In this document: positions 52,701 through 61,683 of the stretch, one piece after another
How the letters are laid out: the number at the start of each line of letters is the position of its first letter
Numbering within the stretch: position 1 is the first letter of the stretch
DNA from: Phytohabitans suffuscus
GTDB lineage: Bacteria; Actinomycetota; Actinomycetes; Mycobacteriales; Micromonosporaceae
Assembly (NCBI RefSeq): GCF_011764565.1
Contig: NZ_AP022871.1
Coordinates: 5,766,320 to 5,830,319, forward strand
Length of the DNA stretch: 64,000 bases
Direction: 5' to 3'
Made by a program: the position numbers and the translations under genes
Notes under the pieces: model-generated
What the model was told of the DNA's origin: nothing
The model's database searches: none
What the model saw: only the letters and a program-made list of their open reading frames with translations

Positions 52701-55700
52701 GACAACCTGGCCTACGGCGCAGCACCCACCAAGGGCGCGATCACCAAGGTGGAGACCATCAAGGACTGGAATGGCGGCACCCGCCTCTACCAGACCACCG
52801 CCACCACCGTCTACGACGCGCAGGGGCGGGTCAAGTCCGTTACCGACATCGCCGGCGAGACCACCACCACGGACTACACCCCGGCCGCCGGGGACCCGTC
52901 ACCCAAACCGTCACCACCAACCCGCTGCTGTGGACCGACACCGTCGAGCTCGACCCCGCCTGGGGCACGCCGACGAAAGCCACGGACCCCAACCTGCGGG
53001 TCACCGAGGCCACGTATGACGCGCTGGGCCGCACCACCGGCGTGTGGCTACCCGGGCGCGGCAAGGCTTCGTTCCCGAACGCCCCGTCCAGCGGATACTC
53101 GTACAGCGTTTCCAAGACGGTGCCATCGGTGATCACCACTCGCGCCGTGAACCCCAACGGGGGCTACAACACCACCTACGAGTACTTGGACGCGCTCGGC
53201 CGGCCACGGCAGACCCAAACCCCCGCCTATGGAGGCGGCCGGGTCATCACCGATCTCTTCTACGACTCCGCGGGCCGGGTGTGGAAGGCCAACGGGGAAT
53301 ACACCGACCCCGGCACCGCCGGCACCAGTTTGTTCAACGGCTTTGACGTCGACATGCCCTCGCAGACCCGCACCCTCTTCGACGCGGCCGGACGCCCCAC
53401 CGATTCCATCCTGTTCACCTCGGTGGCGTCGGCGCAGGTGGAGAAATGGCGCACGACCACCAGCTATCACGGCGACCACGTCAACACCACCCCGCCAGTC
53501 GGCGGCACCGCCACCACCGTGTGGGTTGACGCCCGCGGCAACACCAGCAAGCTGTGGCAGTACCACGGCGGCACACCCACCGGCAGCTACGACGAAACCC
53601 GCTACACCTACCACCCCACCGGCAACCTGGCCACCGTCACCGACCCGGCCGGCAACACCTGGTCCTACGACTACGACATCCAAGGCCGGCAAACCCAGGT
53701 CGACGACCCCGACAGCGGGGTCAGCACCATGACCTACAACGCATACGGCGACCTGGAAACCGTCTCGGACGCACGACCCGGCGTACCCGACCTCGCCTAC
53801 ACCTACGACGACCTCGGCCGACCTACCACCGTCCGGGAAGGCACCATCACCGGCACGAAACGCGCTGAGTGGGTCTACGACACCCCCGCCAAGGGGATGG
53901 TCAAGTCCGCCAGCCGGTGGATCGGCACCGACGAGTACAAGACCGAAACGGTCACCGTCGACGCGCTGTACCGGCCCACCCAGACCCGCGTCATCATCCC
54001 CGTAGCCGAAGGGAGCCTGGCCGGCACCTACACCTTCCGCGCCAGCTTCCTGGCCGACGGCTCCCCGAACACAATGATCTTCCCGGCCGCCGGTGGCCTC
54101 AACCAGGAAACCCTCACCTACAAATACGACACTGTCCACGCGATGCCCAACATGCTGACAACCAACTACCCCGGGGTCAGCCACTACGTCATCGACGCCT
54201 CCTACACCAACGCCTTCGAAGCCGCCACCACCACCCGCTCCACCGCACTCACCGGCGCCCCGCTGCTTCAGACCACACAGCGGTACGACGAAGCGGCCGG
54301 CCGGGTAGACCAGCGCAAGGTGCTCAAAACTGTCGGCGCCGCCACCATCTCGGACGCCAACTACGAATACGACCCGGCCGGCAACATCATCAAGATCGAC
54401 GACATCGCCGGCACCCGCGACACCCAATGCTTCAACTACGACCACCAACGCCGCCTCACCCGAGCCTGGACCCCCACCTCCGCAAACTGCGGCACCGTCC
54501 CCACCACCGCAGGACTCGGCGGCCCGGCACCCTATTGGCACGACTGGTCCTTCGGCACCGCCACCGACCCGGCCGGCCGGGTCGGCAACCGGCTCAGCCA
54601 AACCGAACACGCCACCGCCGGCGACACCACCACCACCTACACCTACCCGGCCGCCGGCAGCGACCGGCCCCACGCCGTGACCGGCTACACCCGCACCGGA
54701 CCGGGCGGCACCACCACCGGCGCATACACCTACGACCCGGCCGGTAACACCCTCACCCGCCCCGGCCCGAACAGCCAGCAGACCCTCACCTGGGACCCGG
54801 AAGGGCACCTCGCCACCCTCACCGACACCGCCGGCGCAAACAGCTACGTCTACGACGCCAACGGCAACCGGCTGATCTCCAAAGACCCCACCGGCGCCAC
54901 CTTGCACCTCGGCGGCACAGAACTACGCCTCACCACCGCCACCGGCCAAGTGAGCGCCACCCGCTACTACACCTTCAACGGCGAAACCGTCGCCCAACGC
55001 ACCCCATCCGGGCTGACCTGGCTCGCCGCCGACCACCAAGGCACCAACCAGCTCGCCATCACCGCCGACACCACCCAAACCGTCACCTGGCGGCGGCAAA
55101 CCCCATACGGCAACCCCCGCGGCAGCACACCCACCTGGCCGAACAAACTCGGCTTCGTCGGCGGCTACAAAGACACAACCGGCCTAACCCACCTCGGCGC
55201 CCGCGAATACGACCCACAAACCGGCCGGTTCATCTCCGTCGACCCCATCCTCGACACCGGCAACCCCCAACACCTCAACGCCTACGCCTACGCCGGCAAC
55301 AGCCCTGTCACCATCAGTGACCCCTCCGGGCTCATCGCACCCGAATACAACGACCCGGGCAACGATGAGGGCGGCAATCCTTGCGGTGGCGACTACTTTG
55401 GTTACGCCTGCGAGAAACACGTCCAAGAAACGAACCCTTACGACGGGCCCGCGGTCAACATGGGCAACGTTCACGGAATGCTGGACGCGTGCGGCCTCGT
55501 CGTACCAGTCATCGGTGCGGGCTGTGACGTCGGGAACGGCGTCATCTACTTCAGCGAAGGCGACGCCGTCGGTGGGGCCGTCTCGATTGTCTCCGTGGTA
55601 CCCGGCCTCGACTGGGCCTGCAAAATCAAGTCGCTCTGCAAGCGGATCGGTGAAGGCGCGGTCAACAAGGCAAAGAAGCTCTTCGGCAAGCCACCCGCAG

Positions 55701-56677
55701 GCGGCCCCAAGACCACCAGCACCGACGTCGTCGAAGAAATCGCCAAGGAAAAGGCCTACGACCGCGCCCGTCCCGTCAAACCAACCGCCCCCGACCCAAA
55801 GAAGCCGCCAGCCCTCGGCCCAAAGGGCGGACCCGCCGGCCCCGGCCCAGCCCCCGCCAAGAGCAGCTGCAAACACAGCTTCGACCCCGCCACACCCGTC
55901 CTCAAAGCCGACGGCACCACCAAACCCATCGCCGACATTGAAGAAGGCGAACAGGTCCTCGCCCACGACCCCGAAACCGGCACCACCCAACCACAACCTG
56001 TCACCGCCCTACACACCAACCAGGACACCGACCTAACCGACCTCACCATCCGCACCAGGGACGGCCAGGCCACTCTCTACACCACCCAACACCACCCCTT
56101 CTGGAACGAAACAGTCCAGAAATGGACGGATGCTGCACAACTCAAACATGGCGATCAACTCCGCACCACGATTGGCGAAGCCACCGTCACCGAGGTTCGC
56201 AACTACACGCGTACTCGGACCATGCGCGATCTCACCGTCGGTACCATCCACACGTACTATGTGGTAGCCGGCAATACCCCTGTCCTCGTACACAACTGCG
56301 GCGGCGAAGCGACGGTGCATCTAAACCCAGAGGAAAAACACGCTTTGATCACGGTGAGAAGTGATGCCGGTGAAGTGTTGTCCACCCATCAGTTCGGCGG
56401 GCCACGGACGGCGGCAAATGGTGTCGCGACCTTTGATCCGGCTGATCTTCCTGCTTCGACGATTAATGTACCGATCCGCTTGCCTAACGCCGGCGGGGCG
56501 ATGGCGTACTCCGAAGTCATGATGGACAAGACGGCAAGGGGAGTCTATCCGGCGTATAGCTTGCGAACTCAGAGTTGCGTTACCTACTGTGCAAATGTTC
56601 TGCGAGCTGGAGGGGTTGAGGGAGTTCCGACGACGCCGCTCGAAGCTCAAAGATGGTTCTTCGAACAGCTCGGATAA
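49762..56677 (+). pseudogene. Secreted RHS-repeat polymorphic toxin with HINT domain (two frameshifts)
   Basis: A roughly 2300-residue exported toxin if two single-base losses (52103-52106 and 52890-52897) are corrected. Order: signal peptide (VLAAGVSVLLAVTLTGQPPA), SpvB/TcdB-like N-region, many YD repeats (e.g. TYDDLGRPTTVREG, YDPAGNTLTRPG), the RHS core end (GAREYDPQTGRFISVDPILD, LNAYAYAGNSPVTISDPSG), a spacer with a hydrophobic stretch, a HINT domain (about 55865-56300; HSFDPATPVLKADGTTKPIA to YVVAGNTPVLVHNC), and a variable tip of about 125 residues. The tip has a conserved-looking His (EEKHALITV) and Cys (QSCVTYCANVLRAGG). HINT should release the tip. It is followed at once by a candidate immunity gene. 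Confidence 0.88.
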
Positions 56678-57144
56678 AGTGTGTCGATAGCGATTGGGAT
56701 GACCAAGTGCCGGTACCTGAGGGGTGGGAGTGGCTGAATGACTTGCCGAGAGAGTGGGAGGTGCCTTCTGAGTTGCTAGAACCCGCAGGGAGTCCTGAGG
56801 TAAACTTGGTGATCGGAATCCTCTCTAGCGAGATATTGGGACATGAGGTTCGTGCTGCGGTTGGCCGTTTTGTCACGGAGCATGCGCTATTCACGATCTG
56901 GTTTGCCGAGGATGTTAAGAGATCTGACCGTAGCATGAAGGAATCGGCTCTACTTTCGCAGATTCCGGCAGAGGGGACACGGAGCGTTTATGACGCTTGG
57001 AAGAAATTTCGGGACGTTGACGGGCTAGACGCTCCACCCGAGGAGATTCGCAACCGAAGGGTGGCCGCTGCAGCCGATCTTACGGCTGCATTGGAGGGCG
57101 CCGCAGAGAAGCTCGCTCGCGTCCGGGACGGGAATGTTGAATAG
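56653..57144 (+). CDS. Candidate immunity protein for the RHS toxin
   Basis: A 163-aa soluble, acidic protein with no signal, membrane segment or recognised family (PEGWEWLNDLPREWEVPSEL, HALFTIWFAEDVKRSDRSMK). It overlaps the toxin stop by 25 bp if ATG 56653 is used; a GTG at 56707 is a possible later start. Its GC content is clearly lower than the RHS core, as is the toxin tip's, which fits exchange of toxin-immunity cassettes at the 3' end of RHS genes. The assignment rests on position, size and composition, not on homology. Confidence 0.65.
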   Translation: MVLRTARIKCVDSDWDDQVPVPEGWEWLNDLPREWEVPSELLEPAGSPEVNLVIGILSSEILGHEVRAAVGRFVTEHALFTIWFAEDVKRSDRSMKESALLSQIPAEGTRSVYDAWKKFRDVDGLDAPPEEIRNRRVAAAADLTAALEGAAEKLARVRDGNVE

Positions 57145-57147
57145 CTG

Positions 57148-57314
57148 GAGGGTTTCCCAAAATCCTTTGAATGGATTTCAGTGCAGGCCGTACACGCGGA
57201 AGACCTCCAGTTTGGCTACCGTGCATAGTACGGCGGGGAACTGTTCCACTGATCGGCGGAAGCCTGTTTTGAGGACTTTCCACGATTTCAGGTGGGCGAT
57301 GGCCCGCTCTGCGG
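57148..57314 (-). mobile_element. IS transposase C-terminal remnant
   Basis: On the minus strand an open frame ending at 57178 reads SAERAIAHLKSWKVLKTGFR then RSVEQFPAVLCTVAKLEVFR, matching the C-terminus of IS5-like (IS427/IS1031-type) DDE transposases. Only about 45 residues remain. A stop interrupts the frame upstream near 57314. GGTTTCCCAAAATCC at 57151-57165 may be the terminal repeat. Confidence 0.65.
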
Positions 57315-57318
57315 ACGT

Positions 57319-57603
57319 TCAGCCGTCGCGCAGTTGCAGGACGTCGGCGTAGTGGGGGATCGAGGACTGCGCGCCGGCTCGGGTCACCGCCAGAGCCGCG
57401 GCGGCGGACGCGGTGGTGATCGCGTCCTGGGCATCGACGCCGTTGGCGAGTTCGGCCGCGAAGACGCCGCAGAAGGTGTCTCCCGCGGCGGTGGTGTCCA
57501 CGGCTTCCACCCGCGGCGCGGGCAGGCGCAGCCAGGGCCGGTCGCGGACGGCGTCCGGCACGTCCGCGATCCGAGGCCGGATGAGTTGCCGCAGGGCCGT
57601 CAT
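57319..57603 (-). pseudogene. Chimeric ORF: unknown N-terminus joined to a ribokinase C-terminus
   Basis: A 94-codon frame from ATG 57603. The first about 30 residues (MTALRQLIRPRIADVPDAVR) belong to an unknown gene that overlaps the preceding transfer-gene fragment by 4 bp. The rest (VEAVDTTAAGDTFCGVFAAE, LAVTRAGAQSSIPHYADVLQ) is the catalytic end of a PfkB/ribokinase enzyme with the GDTFCG anion hole and catalytic Asp. The kinase N-terminal 200 residues are missing, so it is not a working kinase. The junction lies near 57510. Confidence 0.75.
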
Positions 57604-58034
57604 GGGGCCATCTCCTGACCGTTCCCGGTGCTGTTCCGGGATGGAAGCCCGGTCACCGGTACCAGCGCCCGCCGCGTGGAGTCGTGCGGTCGGATCTGGC
57701 GCAGCAGCTCCGACGCTGTGCCGTTGGCCACCCGCAGTGCCGAGCGAAGTTCGTCCCAGGTGATCGGCCGCCCGGTCGTGGCTTGGTGCTCGGCCGCGTA
57801 CTGCCGGGCGGTCTGGATCAGGGAGACGGTGACGCCGTCCCGGCCGTCCTCGGCGTTGACCTGGGCCGGTACGGTCTCGGGACGGTCCTCGTCCTGCGCC
57901 GTCCCGGCGTGGTCCGGTGCGGCCGGGACGGTCAGGACGAGCTTGGACAGGCCGAGAAACGCCAGCGCGGGGACGGCGGATAGTAGCCAGCCAGAGGGGC
58001 CGGGTTTGGCGACGGCGAGCTGCGTCCGGTTCTC
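57600..58034 (-). pseudogene. DUF2637 (SpdB-like) transfer protein, C-terminal part
   Basis: The frame on the minus strand is open from about 58034 to the stop at 57600. It encodes the last membrane segment and cytoplasmic tail of a DUF2637 protein (PSGWLLSAVPALAFLGLSK; a linker with Glu/Asp; SLIQTARQYAAEHQATTGRP; a helix-turn-helix-like WDELRSALRVANGTASELLR). There is no start. These proteins are associated with spread of conjugative actinobacterial plasmids and AICEs. The N-terminal part is found on the opposite strand at 58098, so an inversion split the gene. Confidence 0.68.
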
Positions 58035-58101
58035 CTACCTCACCGACACCGACATCGCCCAACTGGTCCGCGACTACGCACGGCCAGCAGGTGTCGCGTG
58101 A
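58024..58101 (+). pseudogene. 3' end of an unknown gene next to the DUF2637 fragment
   Basis: The frame SYLTDTDIAQLVRDYARPA ends at TGA 58101, overlapping the DUF2637 start by 4 bp (GTGA) as coupled plasmid genes do. Similarity-like character stops near 58024, the inversion breakpoint. The parent gene is not recognised. Confidence 0.4.
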
Positions 58102-58238
58102 ACCGGGCCGAACGGATCGAGGGCATCGTCCTGGTCCTCCTCCTCATCATCATCGGCGGGCTGGCCGGCGCGGCGTCGTTCACCCACGGCGGGCGGCCCG
58201 TGAAGCGATCATTGGAAGCTGCCCGGTCTCCGGGCTGA
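58098..58238 (+). pseudogene. DUF2637 (SpdB-like) transfer protein, N-terminal part
   Basis: From GTG 58098 the frame encodes MNRAERIEGIVLVLLLIIIG then GLAGAASFTH, the first membrane segment and the hallmark of DUF2637 proteins. It then runs into unrelated sequence and stops at 58238. The matching C-terminal part lies inverted at 57600-58034. Confidence 0.62.
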
Positions 58239-58572
58239 GCAGCGCGGTGTTGCTCAGCAACGGGCCAGTCGCATCGTCGACCGGTTCGGGCTGACCGATT
58301 GGCCCGGGTCGTTGCTCTGCTGGCGTCGAGGGGACCCGCCGAGATCATCCACCAGGTCCGGCAGGCGGAGTCCCGTGACGCGATCGTGGCGGACAACGCG
58401 ACGATCGCGTACCGCATCGACCTCGCCCCCTGACCGGCCGCCCAGGGCACGCCATTGGCCCCGACCGCGCGACAACGGCCCACCACCATACCGGGGGTCC
58501 GCCGATATCGACCGTAAGCGATCAATGGGGCCGGGGAGAAACTCGGTCAGAACTTCCCGGCGGCAGTGCCGG
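58239..58572. other. 334-bp remnant region
   Basis: A plus-strand frame without a start ends at TGA 58433 (RVVALLASRGPAEIIHQVRQ ... IAYRIDLAP). It has protein-like composition and is probably the tail of a lost plasmid-type gene. Nothing else is recognised before the SARP stop. Confidence 0.35.
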
Positions 58573-61416
58573 TCACAGCAGTCGGCGGGCGCGTTGGCGG
58601 CGATTCTCGTCGGCGTGGATCAACTCGTTGTGGTCATGTATCGAGGGCAGGGTCTCTAGCCAGGGTTCGAGGACCGTGCTGAGGGGGTGGTTGAGTTCGA
58701 GGTAGAGCCGTTGGGCTCGAGCCCAGTGCTGTCGTGCGGTGTCTGGATCGTCGGGTAGCAGTGTCGAGGCGAGGTTGTCGGCGGCGACCGCGGTGCGTAG
58801 CGGGTCTCCTAGCTCCTCGGCCAGCCGTAGTTGTTCCTCGGCGTGTTTGCGTGCGGTCTGGATCTGCCCGCGGCGTAGGGCGACCTCGATCAGGTTCGCG
58901 TAGGTGATGCAGGCGTTCTGTAGGTCGTCGAGGGTGAAGGCGGAGGTGAGGGCCTCGTCGAGTGCGTCGACAGCTTCGTCGTAGCGTTGGAGTTCGACAA
59001 GTGCGCTGCCGAGGTTTACCTGGGCGGTGATCGCGTACTGTGGGTTGTCGCGGTAGATGGGGTAGGCCAGTGCGGTGCGCATGAGTTCGACGGCGTCCGC
59101 ACCGTTGCCTTGGCCGATGCGGAGCCCGGCCAGGTTGACGGTGTAGGAGGCGGCGGCGCGTTCCTCGCCCGCGGTGGTCGCGAGGTCGATCGCGCGTTGG
59201 TAGTGCACTTCGGCGAGGTCGAAGCGGCCAGTCTGCTTGTAGAGCACGCCGAAGGCGTTCTCTACGCTGGAGAGCGCGGCGGCGTCGGTGACGGTCTCGG
59301 CTGAGGCTCGGGCGATGCGTAGTACGACGAGCCAGTCTGTCCATCGGCGGCGGATGACGAAGTAGGCGTAGAGGTCGGCCGTCAGTTGCAGTACCTCGTG
59401 GTGCCAGTCGTGTTGCGTGGCGAGTTGGATAACTGCGATGAGGTTGTCGCGTTCGTGGTCGATCCAGCTCAGTGCGGTGCTTCGGTCGGTGAAGTGCAGC
59501 GGCTTGATCGGTGGCTGGATCGTTTCTCGTCGCGTGTCCGGTCGGCGTGGCATGAGCAGGGGATAGGCGTCGAACACGGTCTGGTCGTAGAAGTGGATGA
59601 GGCGGCGGGCGGCGGCCTGCCGGCCGGCCACGTTCTCCTCGACGGCGCAGATTCTCTCTGCGTAGCTGCGCAGTAGGTCGTGGAGGAGGTATCGGTGTGG
59701 CCGGTATTCGGTGACCAGGTTGGCGGCGACCAGTTCGGCCATCGGGGCGTGCAACGCGGCATCGGTACCGCCGACCAACGCGGATGCCGCCGGCAGGGTG
59801 AAGTCCGGACCTGGTATGAGGCCCAGCATCCGCAGCAGGTGCCGGCCGGCGGGGGTGAGCGTGCGGTACGAGACGCCGAAGGCGGAGCTGACGGCGATGT
59901 CGTCGTCGATCCCGTGCTCCAGCAGCGACAGGGTGTCTCCCGAATCCAGCTGGCTGACGTAGTCCGCCACGGTCAACTGGTCGTGGCAGATGAGCTGTGC
60001 GGCCGCGAGGCGCAGCGCCAACGGCAGGTACGCGCAGCGGTCGGCTAGCTGCTCCATCGTGACATCGCTGGGGGTGCGGGTGAGCATCCGTCGCAGCAGG
60101 TGCGTCGCCTCGTTCGGCTGCAGCGGCGCGAGGGTCAGCAGCCGTGCTCCCTCGTGCGCGATCAGCGACGGTAGCCGGTTGCGACTGGTCAGGACGACGG
60201 GGCAGCCGGTCATGCCAGGTAGCAGCGGTCGGATCTGTTCCGCGCTGGCGGCGTTGTCGAGCACGATCAGCACCCGCCGATCGGCCAGCTGCGACCGGAA
60301 CAGCGCTGCGGCCTCGTCCGGGTCGTCGGGCAGCGCCGAAGGTTCGAGTCCGAGCGAGCGCAGGAAGTGGTGCAACACGGTCAGGGGCTGCGCGGGGGGA
60401 CGCCGGGTGTCGAAGCCGCGAAGGTTCACGTAGAGCTGTCCGTCGGGGAACTGCTCGCGGACACGGTGGCCCCAACGCAGTGCCAGGGCGGTCTTGCCGA
60501 CCCCGGCGATGCCGCTGATCAGGACGGGGCGGTAGCCGCCAGCCTGGTCGAGCAGCGCGTCCAGCTGATCTATCTCGCGGTGGCGACCGGCGAAGTCGTG
60601 CACGTCGAAGGGCAGGTGAGCGGGCGGCGCTTCGGGAGGGCGCGGCGTGCGTCGAAGCGGTGCTGGGCGGTCGATCGACCGGTCGGCACCGAGTATCGCT
60701 CTCTCCAACTGTACGAACGAGAGGCCAGGATCGAGGCCCTGCTCTGTGGCCAGCCGACGGCGGTAGGCCCGGGCGGTGTCCAGTGCGTCAGAGCGCCGCC
60801 CGCAGCGGTGCTGGGCCAGCATCAGCTGACACACCAACTGTTCGTGCTCCGGGTGTTGGCCGACCAGGTCCTCCAGATCGCCGACGAGGTCGTCGTGGTG
60901 ACCCAATGCCAGCTCCGCCTCGGCCAGCAAGGACCGGGCCGACAGGCGTGACGTGTGTAGCCGGTGCCGGGCCGCGGCCGCGTACGGTGCGCTGACGTCT
61001 GCGAGAGCCTCGCCCCGCCACTCGGCCAGAGCGGGGCGGAGCAACCGCACGCACGCCTGCCAGTCGCCGCGTCTCTGCGCCGAGCGGGCGTCGCGAACCT
61101 GGCGGTCGAATACGGCTGCGTCCAGGTCGTCGTCGGCCAGGACCATCATGTATCCGCCTGGGCGGGTTCGGATCACGTCGGTCATACCCAGATCCCGCAG
61201 TGCCCGGCGCAGCGCGGAGACCGCGACGTGCAGCTGGGACAGCGCGGACGAGGGCTCTGCTCCACCCCACAGGGCTTCGATCAATTGCCGTGAGGTGACC
61301 GTCTGGTTCGCATGTAGCAGTAGATAGGCGAGCAGCGCCCGGTGCCGAGGTTGGCCCACCGACACCGGGCCGTCAGGTCCGAAGACCTCGACCGAGCCGA
61401 ATACGCCGTACCGCAT
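58573..61416 (-). CDS. AfsR/SARP-family regulator (BTAD - NB-ARC - TPR)
   Basis: A 947-aa regulator of the large SARP class. An OmpR-like DNA-binding domain (residues 1-95; MRYGVFGSVEVFGPDGPVSV, RQLIEALWGG) is followed by the bacterial transcriptional activator domain (about 100-245). The NB-ARC ATPase follows (about 285-560; Walker A GIAGVGKTALAL, Walker B VLIVLDNAAS, GCPVVLTSRNRL). The C-terminal third is TPR repeats (about 690-930). Such proteins activate secondary-metabolite or secreted-protein genes after ATP binding. It is divergent from the trypsin-like/tachylectin gene, in front of which an 11-bp direct repeat lies, so that gene is the best target. Confidence 0.94.
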   Translation of the reverse strand: MRYGVFGSVEVFGPDGPVSVGQPRHRALLAYLLLHANQTVTSRQLIEALWGGAEPSSALSQLHVAVSALRRALRDLGMTDVIRTRPGGYMMVLADDDLDAAVFDRQVRDARSAQRRGDWQACVRLLRPALAEWRGEALADVSAPYAAAARHRLHTSRLSARSLLAEAELALGHHDDLVGDLEDLVGQHPEHEQLVCQLMLAQHRCGRRSDALDTARAYRRRLATEQGLDPGLSFVQLERAILGADRSIDRPAPLRRTPRPPEAPPAHLPFDVHDFAGRHREIDQLDALLDQAGGYRPVLISGIAGVGKTALALRWGHRVREQFPDGQLYVNLRGFDTRRPPAQPLTVLHHFLRSLGLEPSALPDDPDEAAALFRSQLADRRVLIVLDNAASAEQIRPLLPGMTGCPVVLTSRNRLPSLIAHEGARLLTLAPLQPNEATHLLRRMLTRTPSDVTMEQLADRCAYLPLALRLAAAQLICHDQLTVADYVSQLDSGDTLSLLEHGIDDDIAVSSAFGVSYRTLTPAGRHLLRMLGLIPGPDFTLPAASALVGGTDAALHAPMAELVAANLVTEYRPHRYLLHDLLRSYAERICAVEENVAGRQAAARRLIHFYDQTVFDAYPLLMPRRPDTRRETIQPPIKPLHFTDRSTALSWIDHERDNLIAVIQLATQHDWHHEVLQLTADLYAYFVIRRRWTDWLVVLRIARASAETVTDAAALSSVENAFGVLYKQTGRFDLAEVHYQRAIDLATTAGEERAAASYTVNLAGLRIGQGNGADAVELMRTALAYPIYRDNPQYAITAQVNLGSALVELQRYDEAVDALDEALTSAFTLDDLQNACITYANLIEVALRRGQIQTARKHAEEQLRLAEELGDPLRTAVAADNLASTLLPDDPDTARQHWARAQRLYLELNHPLSTVLEPWLETLPSIHDHNELIHADENRRQRARRLL

Positions 61417-61467
61417 ACCACCCCCCGCAGGTTCGACGCGAGTCTATCGAAGAATTCGTAGCCGTTT

Positions 61468-61496
61468 GGCTGGCGATCGGCTGGCGGACGTATAAA
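61468..61496 (+). promoter_or_regulatory. Candidate SARP-binding direct repeat and -10 element
   Basis: GGCTGGCG occurs at 61468-61475 and again at 61479-61486, an 11-bp period as used by SARP regulators that contact one face of DNA. TATAAA follows at 61491-61496. The site points to the trypsin-like gene on the plus strand, whose start is 190 bp downstream. Confidence 0.6.
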
Positions 61497-61683
61497 CCCG
61501 TCCTCACAGACTGGTTGAGCTGGTCGTGGAACGAAACACGTGGCTGTTGCGGCAGCCTCGGACTTGTCCGCAGGACGCCGCCGAGACGGCGGTCATCGGA
61601 GTCGACGCGGTCCAGCCGCTGCCCACTTAGGTCGTTGAGCCGGCGTTTCTGTCAATTGCCTTGCTTGTCACGGGGGAGATGTG

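Noticed and set aside
53048..54907. 619-codon minus-strand frame opposite the RHS repeats
   Set aside because: Gly/Val/Ala-rich antisense of YD repeats; the plus strand clearly encodes the RHS protein.
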